DNA of 64,000 nt from Mytilisepta virgata (GCA_028015205.1 CM051518.1:31462001-31526000), one strand, 5' to 3'. Positions 12,881-24,858 are shown, counted from the first letter of the stretch. A program made the numbers and translations. The notes: generated by a model from the sequence alone, not told the origin.

Positions 12881-13929
12881 CATTCTAGTCAGACGTCATA
12901 ACGGAATATATCTATATGTAGTTTCATTTATACACAGTTAACATAGTATTGACCAATAAGTTTGTGATATTTGGAGACTGTTATGATATGAACAAGAACT
13001 GAACATTATCCTGTTTTAGAAGTTTAGGTAACAGATTTTTTTTCTGCAACTTAGAAGTCATCGTACATAAGTCTAGGTATGAAGCAGAAGTGAATTCCTG
13101 TGTGGATGGTTCATTTAATAGTAAATATGATGCAGATTATTCTTCAAGTTAGAGTTTTTTAGAGAAAGGACACCATCTATATATATAGCGAGAACTGGAA
13201 TTAAAGAACTGAGCTACTTTCTTTTCGTTTCCTCTGTAGTAGCTTTTGTCAAAACTTAGCTTCATACGAAAATAAGAAAAGATCGGGTAACAACGGTGTA
13301 CAGTTTGTCCCCATAGAAATTCCAATTTTCTGTTGAAAAACGTTTACTCCAAACTCAATACCTTAGTAGTCCAAAAGATGAATTACGTCTTGCGAAACAT
13401 ATTTTGCTAAATCGTTTGGTAGGGTAGTGAATAGCTTAGAAAAATGAAATGGTTTAACACTGTTGTAATAGATAAGACTACTAGAAGAGAAGTACTACTG
13501 TAAGTTAAAATAATAACATTTTGATTCATACATTTCCCAGAATAAACTTTAAAACAATAGCTCCAGAAGCTGTGGGAGGAAGAGAAATTATAAGAAATTA
13601 ATTGATCTTTTACTGATTTCGGGAGGTTGTAGAGGTGTTCCACTCAAGCACACTTTTATTATGAATCGCTGCATGTCATGTATAACGATTAAGTATATAA
13701 GATTGTCAGACAAACTTTAAAAATAGTTCATCTTTTTCAATACTCAAATATATACAATGTTTATACTTCACAAATGAGTAAATTTCGTTTGGTCCTTAAC
13801 AAAACTTGCTACATAGGTGATGCTTATATAGTGAGAATTTTTAACAAATGTTTGTTAGTGAACTGATGGTAAGGCAAAGTTCAGTGGTGTTTATATAGTA
13901 ACAATTCTTAACAAATATTTGTTAGCAGA

Positions 13930-14357
13930 TGGATTCAATTTCAATAAAACTTTAATCTTCAAACAAATAATTAAGAATTTTTATCAAATGCTTGTTACTG
14001 GAAAGGATGCGTCTCTGACTTTCGTTTATTACAAGATAGCGTCGACTAAAAAGTTTGTAAGTACAAAATAAGTGTCTGTAGCAAATAGTTGTCAAGGATA
14101 TTCTATAAAAAGGACAAATATACCTAAGGATCCATAAAAAACGTAATCCATTGGACAGACAAACCCGGGAAGACAAATGAACAACCAAAAGCACAACAAA
14201 TAAACACATAAAACTAAAAATCAATGAACAACACGAACTCCTATAACCCAGGTGCTCCAGGAGGGTAAGCAGTTCCTGTTCCGTATACAGCACCCGTCGT
14301 GAAGTTCAACAAAGTCAATCCGGTAGAAGTCACAAATCGGTGGAGGCACATGAAATG
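13930..14357 (-). mobile_element. 3' tail of the Penelope-like copy whose RT lies at 14358-14963
   Basis: Immediately downstream (minus strand) of the RT frame lies the same tail seen at 10990 and 38990: the CCACCGATTTGTGACTTC block, GTATACGGAACAGGAACTGC, and GGTTATAGGAGTTCGTGTTG. The tail is conserved between copies although it is non-coding, so it is probably the element's 3' UTR. Confidence 0.7.
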
Positions 14358-14963
14358 TTACGACAGTGGGAACAGGTCCAACATCATCTTAGATATTGGA
14401 ACATTGTAATGGTCAATCAATTTGTGATGACCGTAAAATTTCCTAAGTGATGACATCAACTTATCCCTGATAAAACCCTGGTTAAGAAGCTTTTGTAACA
14501 GCATTGATCCTCTCTGTCGAAAGTGAGGGTAACTCACGCATGCCCTTGAAAATCGGATAAGCTGAGAAACGTAGACGCTATATGCAGGCGATGCTGGTAT
14601 ATTGCTACTCAAGAAGGGAAAAGTAACAATAGGAAAGTTAAAGTCACCACGTTTGTCATAAAGTTTTGTCTTCAAATGTCCCTCATAGTCTATTTCAAGA
14701 AACAAATCCAAATATGAAGCGGACTTTGGTGTATCTGTAGTATCCTTAATTTCAAACTCACTGGGGTAGATAAGATGTAGAAGATGTAGAAAGTCTTGGA
14801 ATTTGTCGTTATTTAACGACAACCTGTCATTTATATAACGAAAAGTGAAATTAAAGGATTGGGCTAGTTTCTTTTTGTTTTCATGTAGTAACCCTTGAAT
14901 GAAGTCCGCTTCATATGAGTACAGAAACAGATCGGCGAGGAGAGGAGCACAGTTGGTTCCCAT
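14358..14963 (-). pseudogene. Penelope-like reverse transcriptase fragment, 201 aa, catalytic motif broken
   Basis: This is the longest uninterrupted RT frame in the window. It opens at MGTNCAPLLADLFLYSYEAD, runs through FNFTFRYINDRLSLNND, then KDTTDTPKSASYLDLFLEID and ends VPISKMMLDLFPLS. The expected catalytic motif is YIDD, but this copy reads YIND, losing the first Asp of the DD pair. The upstream fingers/palm half is absent and the frame starts mid-domain, so it is a 5'-truncated, dead copy despite the open frame. Confidence 0.8.
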
Positions 14964-15894
14964 TGTAATGACGAGTCTTCTGGATTGGTCTTAGAACGTA
15001 GATTGAATCAATATCCACGTATAACTTTTTAAAAATAATATATAGTTAGAAGCTGTCTCTGGTCTATAAATGTGCGTACAATGTAACTACACATCAAATA
15101 GCAACATGAAACATTTATAAACCACAGCGTCTTATTTCGTCTAACAACACTGTTGATTTGAGAATATGGAAATGCTCAAATGAGATGGGAAGCTGTTTTA
15201 TTGTTTTAAGAACAAAGTGTAACTTTCAAGGATTCAGAATGATATTACATTAGACCATAGAAGATTATGAATACAGTATTGAATCACTTGTTATAGGTTG
15301 ATTTTGAAGATATCAATGTCTCTAGAGTTATTTAGTTATTGTTTAAAATATTTCCTGATGAACGATTTTTGTGATACATTTTATACAGGGCGAGAACTTA
15401 TTTCTCTTTTGTACTTGCAGTAACAATCTTTATCGTAACAAGAGGTATCTTTATGTTCTTTCGTCGTCTTAATATATAATTTCAGCAGTCATTTATTTCA
15501 ATTTGGTAACATGTTAGAGCTATTTGAAAAACAACTCCGTTATTCATGTTATTTTTCATCTTTGCAATTAAGCCACGCAACAAATTACATCATTTGAAAA
15601 ATAATTTATCATGGTAATGAAATCTTTATAGATAATTGTTATCGTTAGATGCTAAATGTTCATAATAGTTATTGCTAAATATTTTTCAGTAGAAATGTTC
15701 TTGAAATTAAAGACTAATTGTCGGAAAACTAACACACTGTTTTCCTACTTTACATTGCTCTGATTTGAAGGATGATTGCATTACATTATGATCAAAAGGA
15801 ATTGATAAACAGAATACATGATAGCAATAAACCATTTTCAACAAACAAAAAGAATAACCTCCTAAAAATAACAATCTAAAGAAACTAATATTAG

Positions 15895-16390
15895 ATATAG
15901 AAAATTTATACTATGCCGTATACGACGCATTTCAAGGAGTTACCTCTCATCAGCAGCATTAAAACCGGAACATTTGGAAGACCAAAAACCAAACTTATTT
16001 TAAACAAGAAGTACTCATAAATAGGAAGCCAAATTTCAGCTAAGGAGATCTACCATCTGCAATACAAGGAATGAACCCTTAGTATTTCTATTATTTTTGA
16101 ATTTTGCTAAATACTGGTAATTTCTAAAACAAATCAATGAATTATCATGTCAGACAAGTCTGACGACTGGGTTGGCGAATATTCTCGGGGACCTAGGAGC
16201 CACCATGCAGAGGCATTGTCCCAGGAGTTTCAAAATAACACTCCAAAGATACTAATATTAGATATAGTAAATTTATACTATGCTGTATACGACACATTTC
16301 AAGGAGTTACCTCTCATCAGCAGCATTAAAACCGAAACATTTGGAAGGCCAAACACCAAACTTATTTTAAACAAGAAGTACTCATAACCA
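15895..16390. repeat. Pair of direct repeats of about 140 bp
   Basis: The segments at about 15888-16015 and 16245-16378 are near copies. Both contain ACTAATATTAGATATAG, TTTCAAGGAGTTACCTCTCA and AACAAGAAGTACTCATAA, and they are separated by unrelated sequence. No target-site duplication or coding function was recognised. Confidence 0.6.
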
Positions 16391-17049
16391 AAAATACCGA
16401 AATAGCGTAAAATTTCCAAATGATTGTTTGTACTTAACAAAGATTGTTGTTTCATGCCGTTATTTTCAAATTTGTAAAAATTAAAAATTCCATTCATTTC
16501 TTAACGTACTTCTAACATTAATTTAATGACGACACGTAGTAACCCTCTGCATTTCTTTAGTTCAAATAACATTTAATTATTCATAGAACTGAAGATTTAT
16601 GTATACGAACTATCAATGTAATATACGTCCGCTTGCAGTTTATGTAAAATAATGGAATGAATCGCGTACTATCGTACTGACTGCTTAAATACAATTAATA
16701 ATAGTTCAGTTCTGATTCAATTGATATTTAAGATATCCCAAGATGACTTTTACATCTATGAGCTAGCTAGGTATAATGCCCTCTCGTAATGAAAAATTGC
16801 ATAGTAAAACTATGTAAGACTAACTTTGCATCGATATTTTTTTTTGCAAGAACAGATCATGCGGTATAATAAGTTTTGATGTAGATTACGCTTTAAACGG
16901 CAAAACAGTGTATGGACCGGCGTAAACTGACCAAGTTCAGTGGACAAAACTACCTGGTGATTTAATTCCACGAGACAGACAAACCCGGAAATACAAATGA
17001 ACAAATACAAAAAAAAACAAATTGAATGAAACACGGCAGTCACACTGCC

Positions 17050-18108
17050 TATCCCCTCGCCACTGTTGTGTTAATAACAAAATTAAATGCTACGAGTTCA
17101 ATCAAAGGAATATTTCACAAAAGAACAATAACATTTTTTGGAATATCAATTTTTGAAATTACATTATTAGCCCTAAGTCTTGTGACATTAATAGTTATTA
17201 ATATGCATGGTCGCTTGATACATTTTCAAAAAAAATGAAGATCTTGGAGTCTTTCAGGAAATTGACCAAAATTGGAGTTATTATTTTTTTTAAATCCATA
17301 TATTCCATTTTATTTTGGAAATTTAATCATTCCCTATACAGCTGTTGCTTTTTTGTAAAATATGTATGATTGCTGGGTACTTTTCCAAAAAATTCACATC
17401 TTAGAGTCTTTCAGGAAATTTACCAAAGTTGGAATTTCATTTTTGGAAATTGAATGGTTACCTTAACTCTTGTGACATTAATGGTTATTATTATGCATGG
17501 TTGCTAGATACATTTCCAAAAAATGAAGGTCTTAGAGTCTTTCTGGGAATTTACCAAAGTTGGAATTATTTTTTTTTAAATCAAAATATTCCATTTAACA
17601 GCTACTATTCTGCTAGTGTCTGATAGTATGGTTGATTTCAAAATTCCGAAACCTTTGTCACAGACAACTTTTAAAGTGCCAGTAATGCAACAATTTTTAT
17701 GTTTCTACCGCTTTGGGTGTAAGAGGAGTTCTGTGACAATCGATTTTGGGAATTTTTAACTCTCTTGTTGCTTTGGCCCCAGGAGTTTCAGAAAAATTCT
17801 CATGCCACTTTTGAATTTGCCATATGCAATACTAGTCATAGTTTCAGTTTCAGCATTATAGTTTAGAAGATTTCACTAATTACTGGATATCGTGAAATCC
17901 GTTTTTGCTCATAATTATGCCCTAAGGGCAAATTCCAAAATTCCGAAACCTTCGGCACAATCTACATCAACAATGCTAACAATGGTCAAAGTTTCAGTTT
18001 TCTATCTCTTATGATTACTGACATAATCCTGGGCATTACGTACACATGTACGTACGTACGACGAAGAGCAAAACATTATCCCCGCCGCTTCGCTAGCGCG
18101 GGGATAAT
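17050..18108 (+). mobile_element. Hairpin-ended tandem-core element (family D)
   Basis: The 5' end carries TATCCCCTCGCC at about 17050. The core has about three units of 150-155 bp (recurring GTCTTTC.GGAAATT.ACCAAA and CTTGTGACATTAAT.GTTATTA). The 3' end is a GC-rich hairpin at 18075-18108 (ATTATCCCCGC...GCGGGGATAAT) whose stem resembles the 5' end. This matches the layout of the other hairpin-ended families here. It is non-coding. Confidence 0.6.
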
Positions 18109-18129
18109 AATATATAAATATATACAATG

Positions 18130-18600
18130 CATATATAACAGGTTGTCCGGAAAGGTAAACATTTCCTACATGGTCCAAAATGTCACATCTGCGTATGAAT
18201 GCAAATCAGTGGAGGAACTTGGTATGCTACAACAGCGGAAATGAGTTCAACGTAATTTGTGATAATTTTAACAATCAATAAATTCTTGATGACGACCTTA
18301 AAATATTGTAGTTGACAACAATCAATGCCTGACATGACTAAATGCGTAGCTTTTGTGACAGCAACAATTTTCTCTATCGGAAGGCTTCATAAAAAATATA
18401 TCCTTGAGTATCGGACAAGTAAGGCAAAATATACAGGCGATGTTGGTATTTTGTTACTTAAGAAAGGGAAATAAAGAATGGGAATGTTAAGCCATCGTCT
18501 TTATTTTAAAATATGTTTCTTCGAACGTCTTTCTTTGTCAATATAAGGGTAAAAATAACCCGAGTGAACCTAGGTTTGTTTGTTGTATCCTTTATAAACT
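18130..18600 (-). pseudogene. Highly decayed Penelope-like RT and tail
   Basis: The minus strand is a strongly mutated version of the RT C-terminal region and tail of the copy at 13930-14963. It keeps the order TTCCGGACAACC, the GTTGAACTCATTTCCGCTGTTG region, the VxxSK.. region and the SNIPA..YxxY region. It carries many indels and stops. Confidence 0.5.
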
Positions 18601-19556
18601 CACTTGGCCCAAAGGTTCATGTGAGATATTGCCATCACTTGCGTCCGTCATCGTCGTCGTAAATTTTCCTTTAAAGATCTTCTCCTCTGAAACGTCTTGG
18701 CCAATTGGAACAAATAATGGCAGCAATGGTCCTTAGGTTGTCCTCTTTCAGATGTGTGTCCGATGACATCGCCCGCCATCCAAGATGGCCACCAGAGCGG
18801 TACATAATTTAACATAAGACCCTATTGGAAATTTTCTTAAAGATCTACTTATATGAAACCACTGAGCAAATTAGAACAAACCTTTCACAGCAATGGTCCT
18901 TAGGAGGTCCTCTTTCAGAATTGTATCTGATGGCCTCGCCCGCCATCCAAGATGGCCACCAGAGCCGGACATAATTTACTTAAAGATATTCTTCTCTGAA
19001 AACACTTAGGTAGTTATTTTTCAGAATGTATCAAATGACTCCGCCCACTATCCAAGATGGCCACCAGAACCGAACATACTTTAACATAGGACCATAAGGG
19101 AAATTTACTTAAATATCTTTTTGTCTGAAACAACTTGGCTAATTGGAACAAAACTTGACAGCAATGGTCCTTAGGTGGTCCTCTTTCAGAATTATATCCG
19201 ATTGACCCCAGCCGGCAGAGCCGAACATGATGACATATGACCCCTCCAAGATGACTGTCTCCGCTAAACATAGCTTAACATAGGACTTTATTGGTAATTT
19301 ACTTAAACATTTCTTGTCTGAAATAACAATGTCAATTGGAACAAAACTTAATTGATCCTCTTTCTGAATTGTATCCGATGACTGAGCTGCTATCCAAGAT
19401 GGCTCCTTAAACCAAACATATATTAACAATGGAAAATTCATTAAGAAATCTCTTTTGTTTTAAACCAATCAGCCAATTTAAATTTGACAGTAATATTCCA
19501 GACTGATGGACATTCTGCAAATTATTTCCAGCTGAGCGATACAGGCTCCTGGGAAC
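18598..19556 (-). mobile_element. Family A hairpin-ended element, inverted orientation
   Basis: Read on the minus strand, it starts with a short palindromic GGTTCCCAGGAGCC leading into TGTATCGCTCAGCTGG. It contains several units with GTCCTATGTTAA and GGCCATCTTGGA, and it ends in a CTCACATGAACC/GGCCAAGTGAG hairpin. Unit spacing is about 150 bp. It lies head to head with the plus-strand copy starting at 19889. Confidence 0.65.
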
Positions 19557-19802
19557 CCCTAGTTTCAAGTTCACACGGATGAATTTTAAAGCAGTCCTTT
19601 ACATTTCCCAATAGCAAATGCTGATTTTCCTAAATAAATAACCAATTTAGATCGGACATTTGAATATGAGACTAATAGTTTTCAGTTTACAATTTTAATT
19701 AACATATCTATTTAGCATTGTTTTCTTTAGAAACATCTTTTAAAAGCCCATTAGATAAATATCTAATATGAATAATGCAATTTTCCTCCATGTGTACTTA
19801 TA

Positions 19803-20387
19803 CTAGTGTGATACTATAAAAATAGGGGCTATTAAAGATGTTATCAAAAAATCTGGGATGGAAACAATTACAAACCTTTTATAAGTAAAGGCTCCCAGGA
19901 GCCTGAATCGCTCAGCTGGATTCAATTTGCCAATCAACATCCATAAATTCAGTAACTGGTTGTGATTGGGATCAATGCACATTTTTGATAGATCATCTAT
20001 ATGTAAATACCATTGCTGGTAAAATTTATTTAAACTGGAACAATGTTCACAGAAGAAGACTTTCTCATCTGCGTTAGACATTGGTGGCCATAATTGGCAG
20101 TATTGGTAATAGGATAAATATTGTAACGGGCTTAGAAATATATTCATTGCCTCAATTGAAACAAACAGGTTTAGATGTACTAGATTGATTGGTAACCATT
20201 TTTTATTTTGTTTATAACGTGTACTATAAATATCATAGTAATGAAGATTAGTTTGAAGGAATTTATCAATGTGTACCGGAAGGATTTTATGCAAAGTTTG
20301 TGAGTGATTAGCCAGATTGATACATTCCGTAAAGTAACCTTTATTACTCATAATTCCAAAGTAATGCAGAAATATGACGTTTTCCAT
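19803..20387 (-). CDS. Unidentified 194-aa ORF enclosed by a family A element
   Basis: This is an open minus-strand frame with protein-like composition, including a WPPMSNADEKVFFCEHCSSL segment with two spaced cysteines, and no low-complexity runs. I do not recognise a family. The last about 35 residues (from NPAERFRLLGAF) are a reading of the element's own 5' terminus (AGGCTCCCAGGAGCCT at 19889) and flank, so the original reading frame probably ended or continued elsewhere. The rest sits between that terminus and the element's tandem core starting near 20680. This fits a host or transposon gene piece captured by the element, but a chance ORF is not excluded. Confidence 0.35.
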   Translation of the reverse strand: MENVIFLHYFGIMSNKGYFTECINLANHSQTLHKILPVHIDKFLQTNLHYYDIYSTRYKQNKKWLPINLVHLNLFVSIEAMNIFLSPLQYLSYYQYCQLWPPMSNADEKVFFCEHCSSLNKFYQQWYLHIDDLSKMCIDPNHNQLLNLWMLIGKLNPAERFRLLGAFTYKRFVIVSIPDFLITSLIAPIFIVSH

Positions 20388-21215
20388 TTGAAATTAGCAT
20401 TTTCCCCATGCACTATATTGCATGCGTACGTATTCATACGCAGGACGCCATGAAAGGAATTTATCAAGTTAAAAACTTTTTACTTTTTATTGCGATTTTC
20501 AGTGTTGAAATATAATTTTACAACTTATATCATACTTGGTTGAAACAGTCTTTTTCTGTAAAATTTCATTATTATTAACATATTTCACAATTACAAGTGG
20601 TTAAGAAAATCTGGTCAACAAGGATTCAGCAGTTAAAATATCGCTTCATATCGACCATATTATCTACCATAAAACTGCCACAAATCGGCCCAATGAATGT
20701 TGTTCAACGTGGTTACGTAAAAATCAACTACGGGTCATCGGACAAATTCTGAAAGTGGATCATCTAAGGACCATCGTTGAGAAGTCTGGGTCCAATATGG
20801 TTAAGTGGTTTCAGACAAGTAGTTGTTTAAATGAATTTTCCCATGTTCTATGGGTTATATGTTAATCTAAGTTTGGCTATTGAGGCCATCTATGTTGACA
20901 GTTCGAGTCATCGAACATACCTCCGAAAGATGACCATCTAAGGACCATTGCTTTGGTTTCATCTGGCCACGTACTTTCATATAAGAATTTTTAAATCCAT
21001 GTCCCCTTTTTTCTTTTTTTTAGTAACAACAGCCAGACACAATTTTGGAAAGTTATCTACCCTTAGGACCATTTCACCAGAGTCTGGTCCTAATTGTCCA
21101 GTGGTTCCAGAAAACAAATCTTTAAAGGAAAGTTTACGACGACGGCAGACGCAAATTGATGTTAACAGCTCAAATGGCTCTTTGGGAAAACAAGAGGGAG
21201 GGCAATTTAGTTGAA
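19889..21215 (+). mobile_element. Family A element with internal foreign segment
   Basis: The 5' terminus is at 19889 (AGGCTCCCAGGAGCCTGAATCG, then CTCAGCTGG). The tandem core resumes from about 20690 (GGATCATCTAAGGACCATC, GTGGTTTCAGACAAG) and runs to GGAAAGTTTACGACGACGG near 21140. The intervening 0.75 kb does not resemble the core and holds the 194-aa minus-strand ORF. Confidence 0.55.
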
Positions 21216-21229
21216 AGCATGAGGTTCAA

Positions 21230-23000
21230 GGCTGACAGACTGTTAATATCAACATATTTACCACCAGTGAATAACCAGAAAACTGTACTGTTGGAAAAAT
21301 GAATTGAGGTCACAACAAGGTGTTTAATTATCCTAATTGGCATATTACAACAAGCACTTTAAGCTTAACCTTTTAAGTGTACTTATGACACAATAGAAAC
21401 TAGTTTAGTTTTCCAATTTGAACTTCTGATAATTACTTTTAAAGTGCAGGGTATTTATTTCGTTAATGGAAAATTTTGCAGCGAAACACAAATTCAGTGA
21501 TTACAGTACAAAAATTGCCATGAATTTTCGTCATGCATCATCTTACTGAAAAAGCACTTTAGCAACAAAATTTAAAAATGGCGACAATTGTTCATCAAAA
21601 TGGCAACCAATGTATCAAAATATTTCACTGTATCACTTTTACATAATTTAAGATTTATATTGTTGGTTCTTATAAAATTAAGAGAGTGAAGCTCCAAACC
21701 TTTTTATGTACTTCTATTAATTCGTTTGATGCAGGGTTGAAGTCTTACGAATGTTCCCTTTCAGCTTATTACATCTGTTGCTGATATGTATTTTCCAATT
21801 TCCCGTCACAGTTACTTCTATAGCTTCTGTAATATTCTCGAAAATATTCTTTGTTATTGTACTGTTCATCATTCATTATGTATTTTTTTTTGCATCTATT
21901 GTCGCTTTCACTACTCCGTATTTTATAAATAAATGCCTTAACACAGAACCTGTTAGTATCTAATTTTACCATAATTATTGTAAAAAAATTTACAAGAGCT
22001 ACATGTTATTATTCACTCCTTGATTTCAATAAAAGTTGTAAATAAATACACACTCGGAATTAATTGTTGGTTTTTCCTTGGGCTTCTTAAAAAATAGAAC
22101 ATAAAATATAATTCCAAGTTTCAATTTTAGCCAGCTACAGTATGCAATAACGGAGGTATGAGATAAACGTCAATGGACATCAACCATACAAGAAGCGGAA
22201 TCCGAAAAGTACAGAAAAAAAGTTGCGGCACAGTTTTACCATAAACCACATTCTATAACAAGAAAGAAATAAAACATCTATTAAGGAAACGCAGTTAGTA
22301 CCCATATAAATACCAAATTATACACCAAATCGAACATAATTATATATCATCAGTTAAAAAAATGATTTTTGATATAGTTTTCAAATACATATATGTCCAG
22401 TTTGTATAATCCTTATATAATTGTATATTGTTGGAAAAAGAACTTGAAATTTGTAATATTGTATGGAATGACCTTTATCCTCAAAATTATGCACTTTATC
22501 AAAATCATCTAACAAGTGTTTAACATTCTAAAATATAGTTAATGCCACTGAATAAATATGCTTTATTACAAAAAAATAAGTACTAGTATTAGTGACAAAA
22601 CGTAACTTTACTAGTGGAGCATATACTAGATACTGTTATGCAGTTTACTTGCAATTTTCTAAACCAATGCATAATAGGTGTTTGTTAGGTAGTCGTGGCT
22701 GGAAATGTTTTCTTCCAACTGTATGATATTATTACTGGATAAGTTCTGCAGGTTTGAAGGTTTTTGAATTTCGATTCTAGCAATCCAAATTTTGTCATAT
22801 ATGTCGGAAGGGTTACGGTTGATAAATTACTGATATAAAATCAACACATTCAAGTATCAAAGAAACGTTCGAAGCTATTGGTGTTCTTCATCCTTGTCCA
22901 CATCTATTGTCCACATCTATTCTAAACCGATAAATAATACATTCCTTGTCCAAGCTGGTTTTTTTTTTCATTGCAAGAATCACCATTTACAACTGGTAAC
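21230..23000. other. AT-rich stretch without a recognised gene
   Basis: Only short hydrophobic or low-complexity frames occur, for example the Phe/Ile-rich frame at 21751-21963. No exon, RNA gene or clear repeat boundary was seen. Confidence 0.45.
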
Positions 23001-23017
23001 GACAGAAGGAATAATTC

Positions 23018-23023
23018 TTTATT
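23018..23023 (-). terminator. AATAAA poly(A) signal of the two-exon C1q gene
   Basis: The minus strand has AATAAA 115 nt past the C1q stop codon. It is the nearest canonical signal. Confidence 0.45.
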
Positions 23024-23137
23024 TCTCAGTGAAAGACAGTTTAACTATTTATACGTATTCCTTTATATGTATACTTCAAAAAGTCATATTGTACAAATGA
23101 TTTGACTTTTTCGTCTTTGAAATTCGTAGTCTTAAAC

Positions 23138-24858
23138 TTAGCTGACTCCAAGTAAAAATCCAGAAAATGAAGAGTACAAGTCTCCTCGAATACATCCGGT
23201 TGACCATCCTGTAATCATTCTTATTGCAATCATATCACCCTTGGACACAGGAAATATCAACGATATGAATCCTGCACCTTCACGTTCGTCTCTAGCTGCA
23301 TAACCTCTTCCCACTTCATTTCCATTTTTGACAAGTTGTATGTTTACATATCCGTCGTCAACCAGAAAAGATGTCGAAAACATAAATGTTCCATTGGTTG
23401 TGGAAGTAAATATACCGGTGTTAGAATCATACCCATTTCCAAAATTTGATACTACTCTATCAAATGGAACGTAATTTCCGTTATCATGCCTTACGTTTGT
23501 TGTCAGTAAGGCTGTGAAAGCCACTGGCTCCATGGGCTCATTCTCGAAAGAATGACTGGAAAGATTTTTTAAAACATTTTTCAGTTCTATATCTAAAGCC
23601 TGTAAAGTTCGATCTGCAGTAAGTCTCGCGTGATTTTTAGCATTCTGTTGTTTCGATTCAAAATCATTTCTGATATTCGACTCTGCCTTTGTAATTTCAA
23701 AAAGAGTGTCATTTACCTTTTGCGTAATGTTTACGTCTACTCTTTTCAAAATTACACGTTCTCTTTCTCGTAGGAGATTATCAAGCGTCTTTGTAAGATT
23801 TTCTTTTTCTTTTTTGAGTTCATCTTGAGCTTCCTTATATTTCATAAGTATATTATTGATGACGCAATCTGGAATTTCATTTTCCTTAAGGTGACAGGTA
23901 CGTAAATGGATAATCTCACGGAATTTTATGAAATTTTGCATACAACTAGAGCATGAGAAACTGCACATGAACATCGAAAAATGATATATATAACTTTTAC
24001 ACCTTCTGATATATAGCAAATTAAATATCTGGAAAATAGTAGTACAAATATATAGAATACACGTAAATATCGTAAAAAAGTTCAGCAATTTTTACTACAA
24101 ATTAACATTTCTCGAAATCCTGTCCTACGAATTTTCTTTAAAAATGATATGTTTTTGCTACTGGAATTTCCGTTTTATTGATATAAAAATTACAGGGGGT
24201 CACAGAAATCGTTTTTTGAGTGTGGATAGTTGAATCTGCTGTACAGCGAGGAAAATGCGCCGAAAATGCAAAAATAATCGTGACGTCGTGGCTCTAAATC
24301 TTATTTTTCGACGTTTTTAGGTATTGCACAGACATTTGGATGATTTATACTGCAAAAACGAATTCGGTGACCCTTATAGCTTTCATATCAATAAAACGAA
24401 AATTTTAGTGGCAATAACATATCAATTTTAAATAAAATTCGTAGGACACGTTTTAGAGAAAAGGCAATTTAAAGTAAAATTTTTCAATATTTTTTGCGAT
24501 ATTTACGTGCATCCTATACATTTGTACTTTTTTCTACAGAATATTCAATTTGCTATATATCCGAAAGTATAAAGGTTACTTATATATTTTTTCGATATTC
24601 ATATGCAGTTCCACATGCTCTAATTGCTTGCAAAATTCCATAAAAATCCCTGAGATAGCCCATTTACGTACCTGTTACCTTGATGCTGTCAATTTGACGA
24701 TTTTGTTCAGAAATTATCCTATTTACAATCTCTTCAGCAGTTTCATTAATTAATTTTTCAAGATCTTCTGACAATGAATTAGCATCGTGCGATATTACAT
24801 TGAAAAACAAAGCACTAAATAGCAAAAACTGAAACGGCTTTTCCCACAAAGTCGCCAT
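23138..24858 (-). CDS. Secreted C1q-domain protein, two exons, 308 aa
   Basis: The coding sequence is complement(join(23138..23884, 24679..24858)). Exon 1 (60 codons) gives a signal peptide (MATLWEKPFQFLLFSALFF..) and a short acidic helix. It ends ATC AAG|GTAACA, and exon 2 begins after CACCTTAAG| with GAA AAT, so the phase-0 join reads ..DSIK-ENEIPD... Residues about 85-165 are charged and helical (EAQDELKKEKENLTKTLDNL), a likely coiled coil. Residues 181-308 form a C1q jelly-roll domain: VAFTA start, GIFTSTTNGTFMF strand, NIQLVKNGNEVGR, and the closing GDLYSSFSGFLL. There are no collagen repeats, as in many bivalve C1q proteins. The presumed role is trimeric pattern recognition in haemolymph. 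The 794-bp intron is one large foldback element. A TATATAAAA box lies 33-43 bp upstream of the ATG. Confidence 0.85.
23885..24678 (-). repeat. 794-bp intron consisting of one imperfect inverted repeat (foldback element)
   Basis: The two halves are reverse complements with about 75% identity by eye, over arms of roughly 335 bp with a spacer of about 100 bp (24241-24340). Matched landmarks are TATCAATAAAACG, AAATTCGTAGGACA, CGATATTTACGTG, ATTTGCTATATATC and CCATTTACGTACCTGT. The terminal repeat reads AAGGT(A/G)ACAGGTACGTAAATGG at both ends, so the GT donor lies in one terminus and the acceptor AG at the other. The flanks read TCAAGG and TTAAGG, possibly a decayed TTAA target duplication. The left arm has a chance open reading in frame with exon 2. 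Confidence 0.8.

Noticed and set aside
23885..24088. Using the upstream ATG of the long open frame (24088) as the C1q start
   Set aside because: That part of the frame is the left arm of the intronic inverted repeat; the signal-peptide exon at 24679-24858 joins in phase 0 and has a TATA box.
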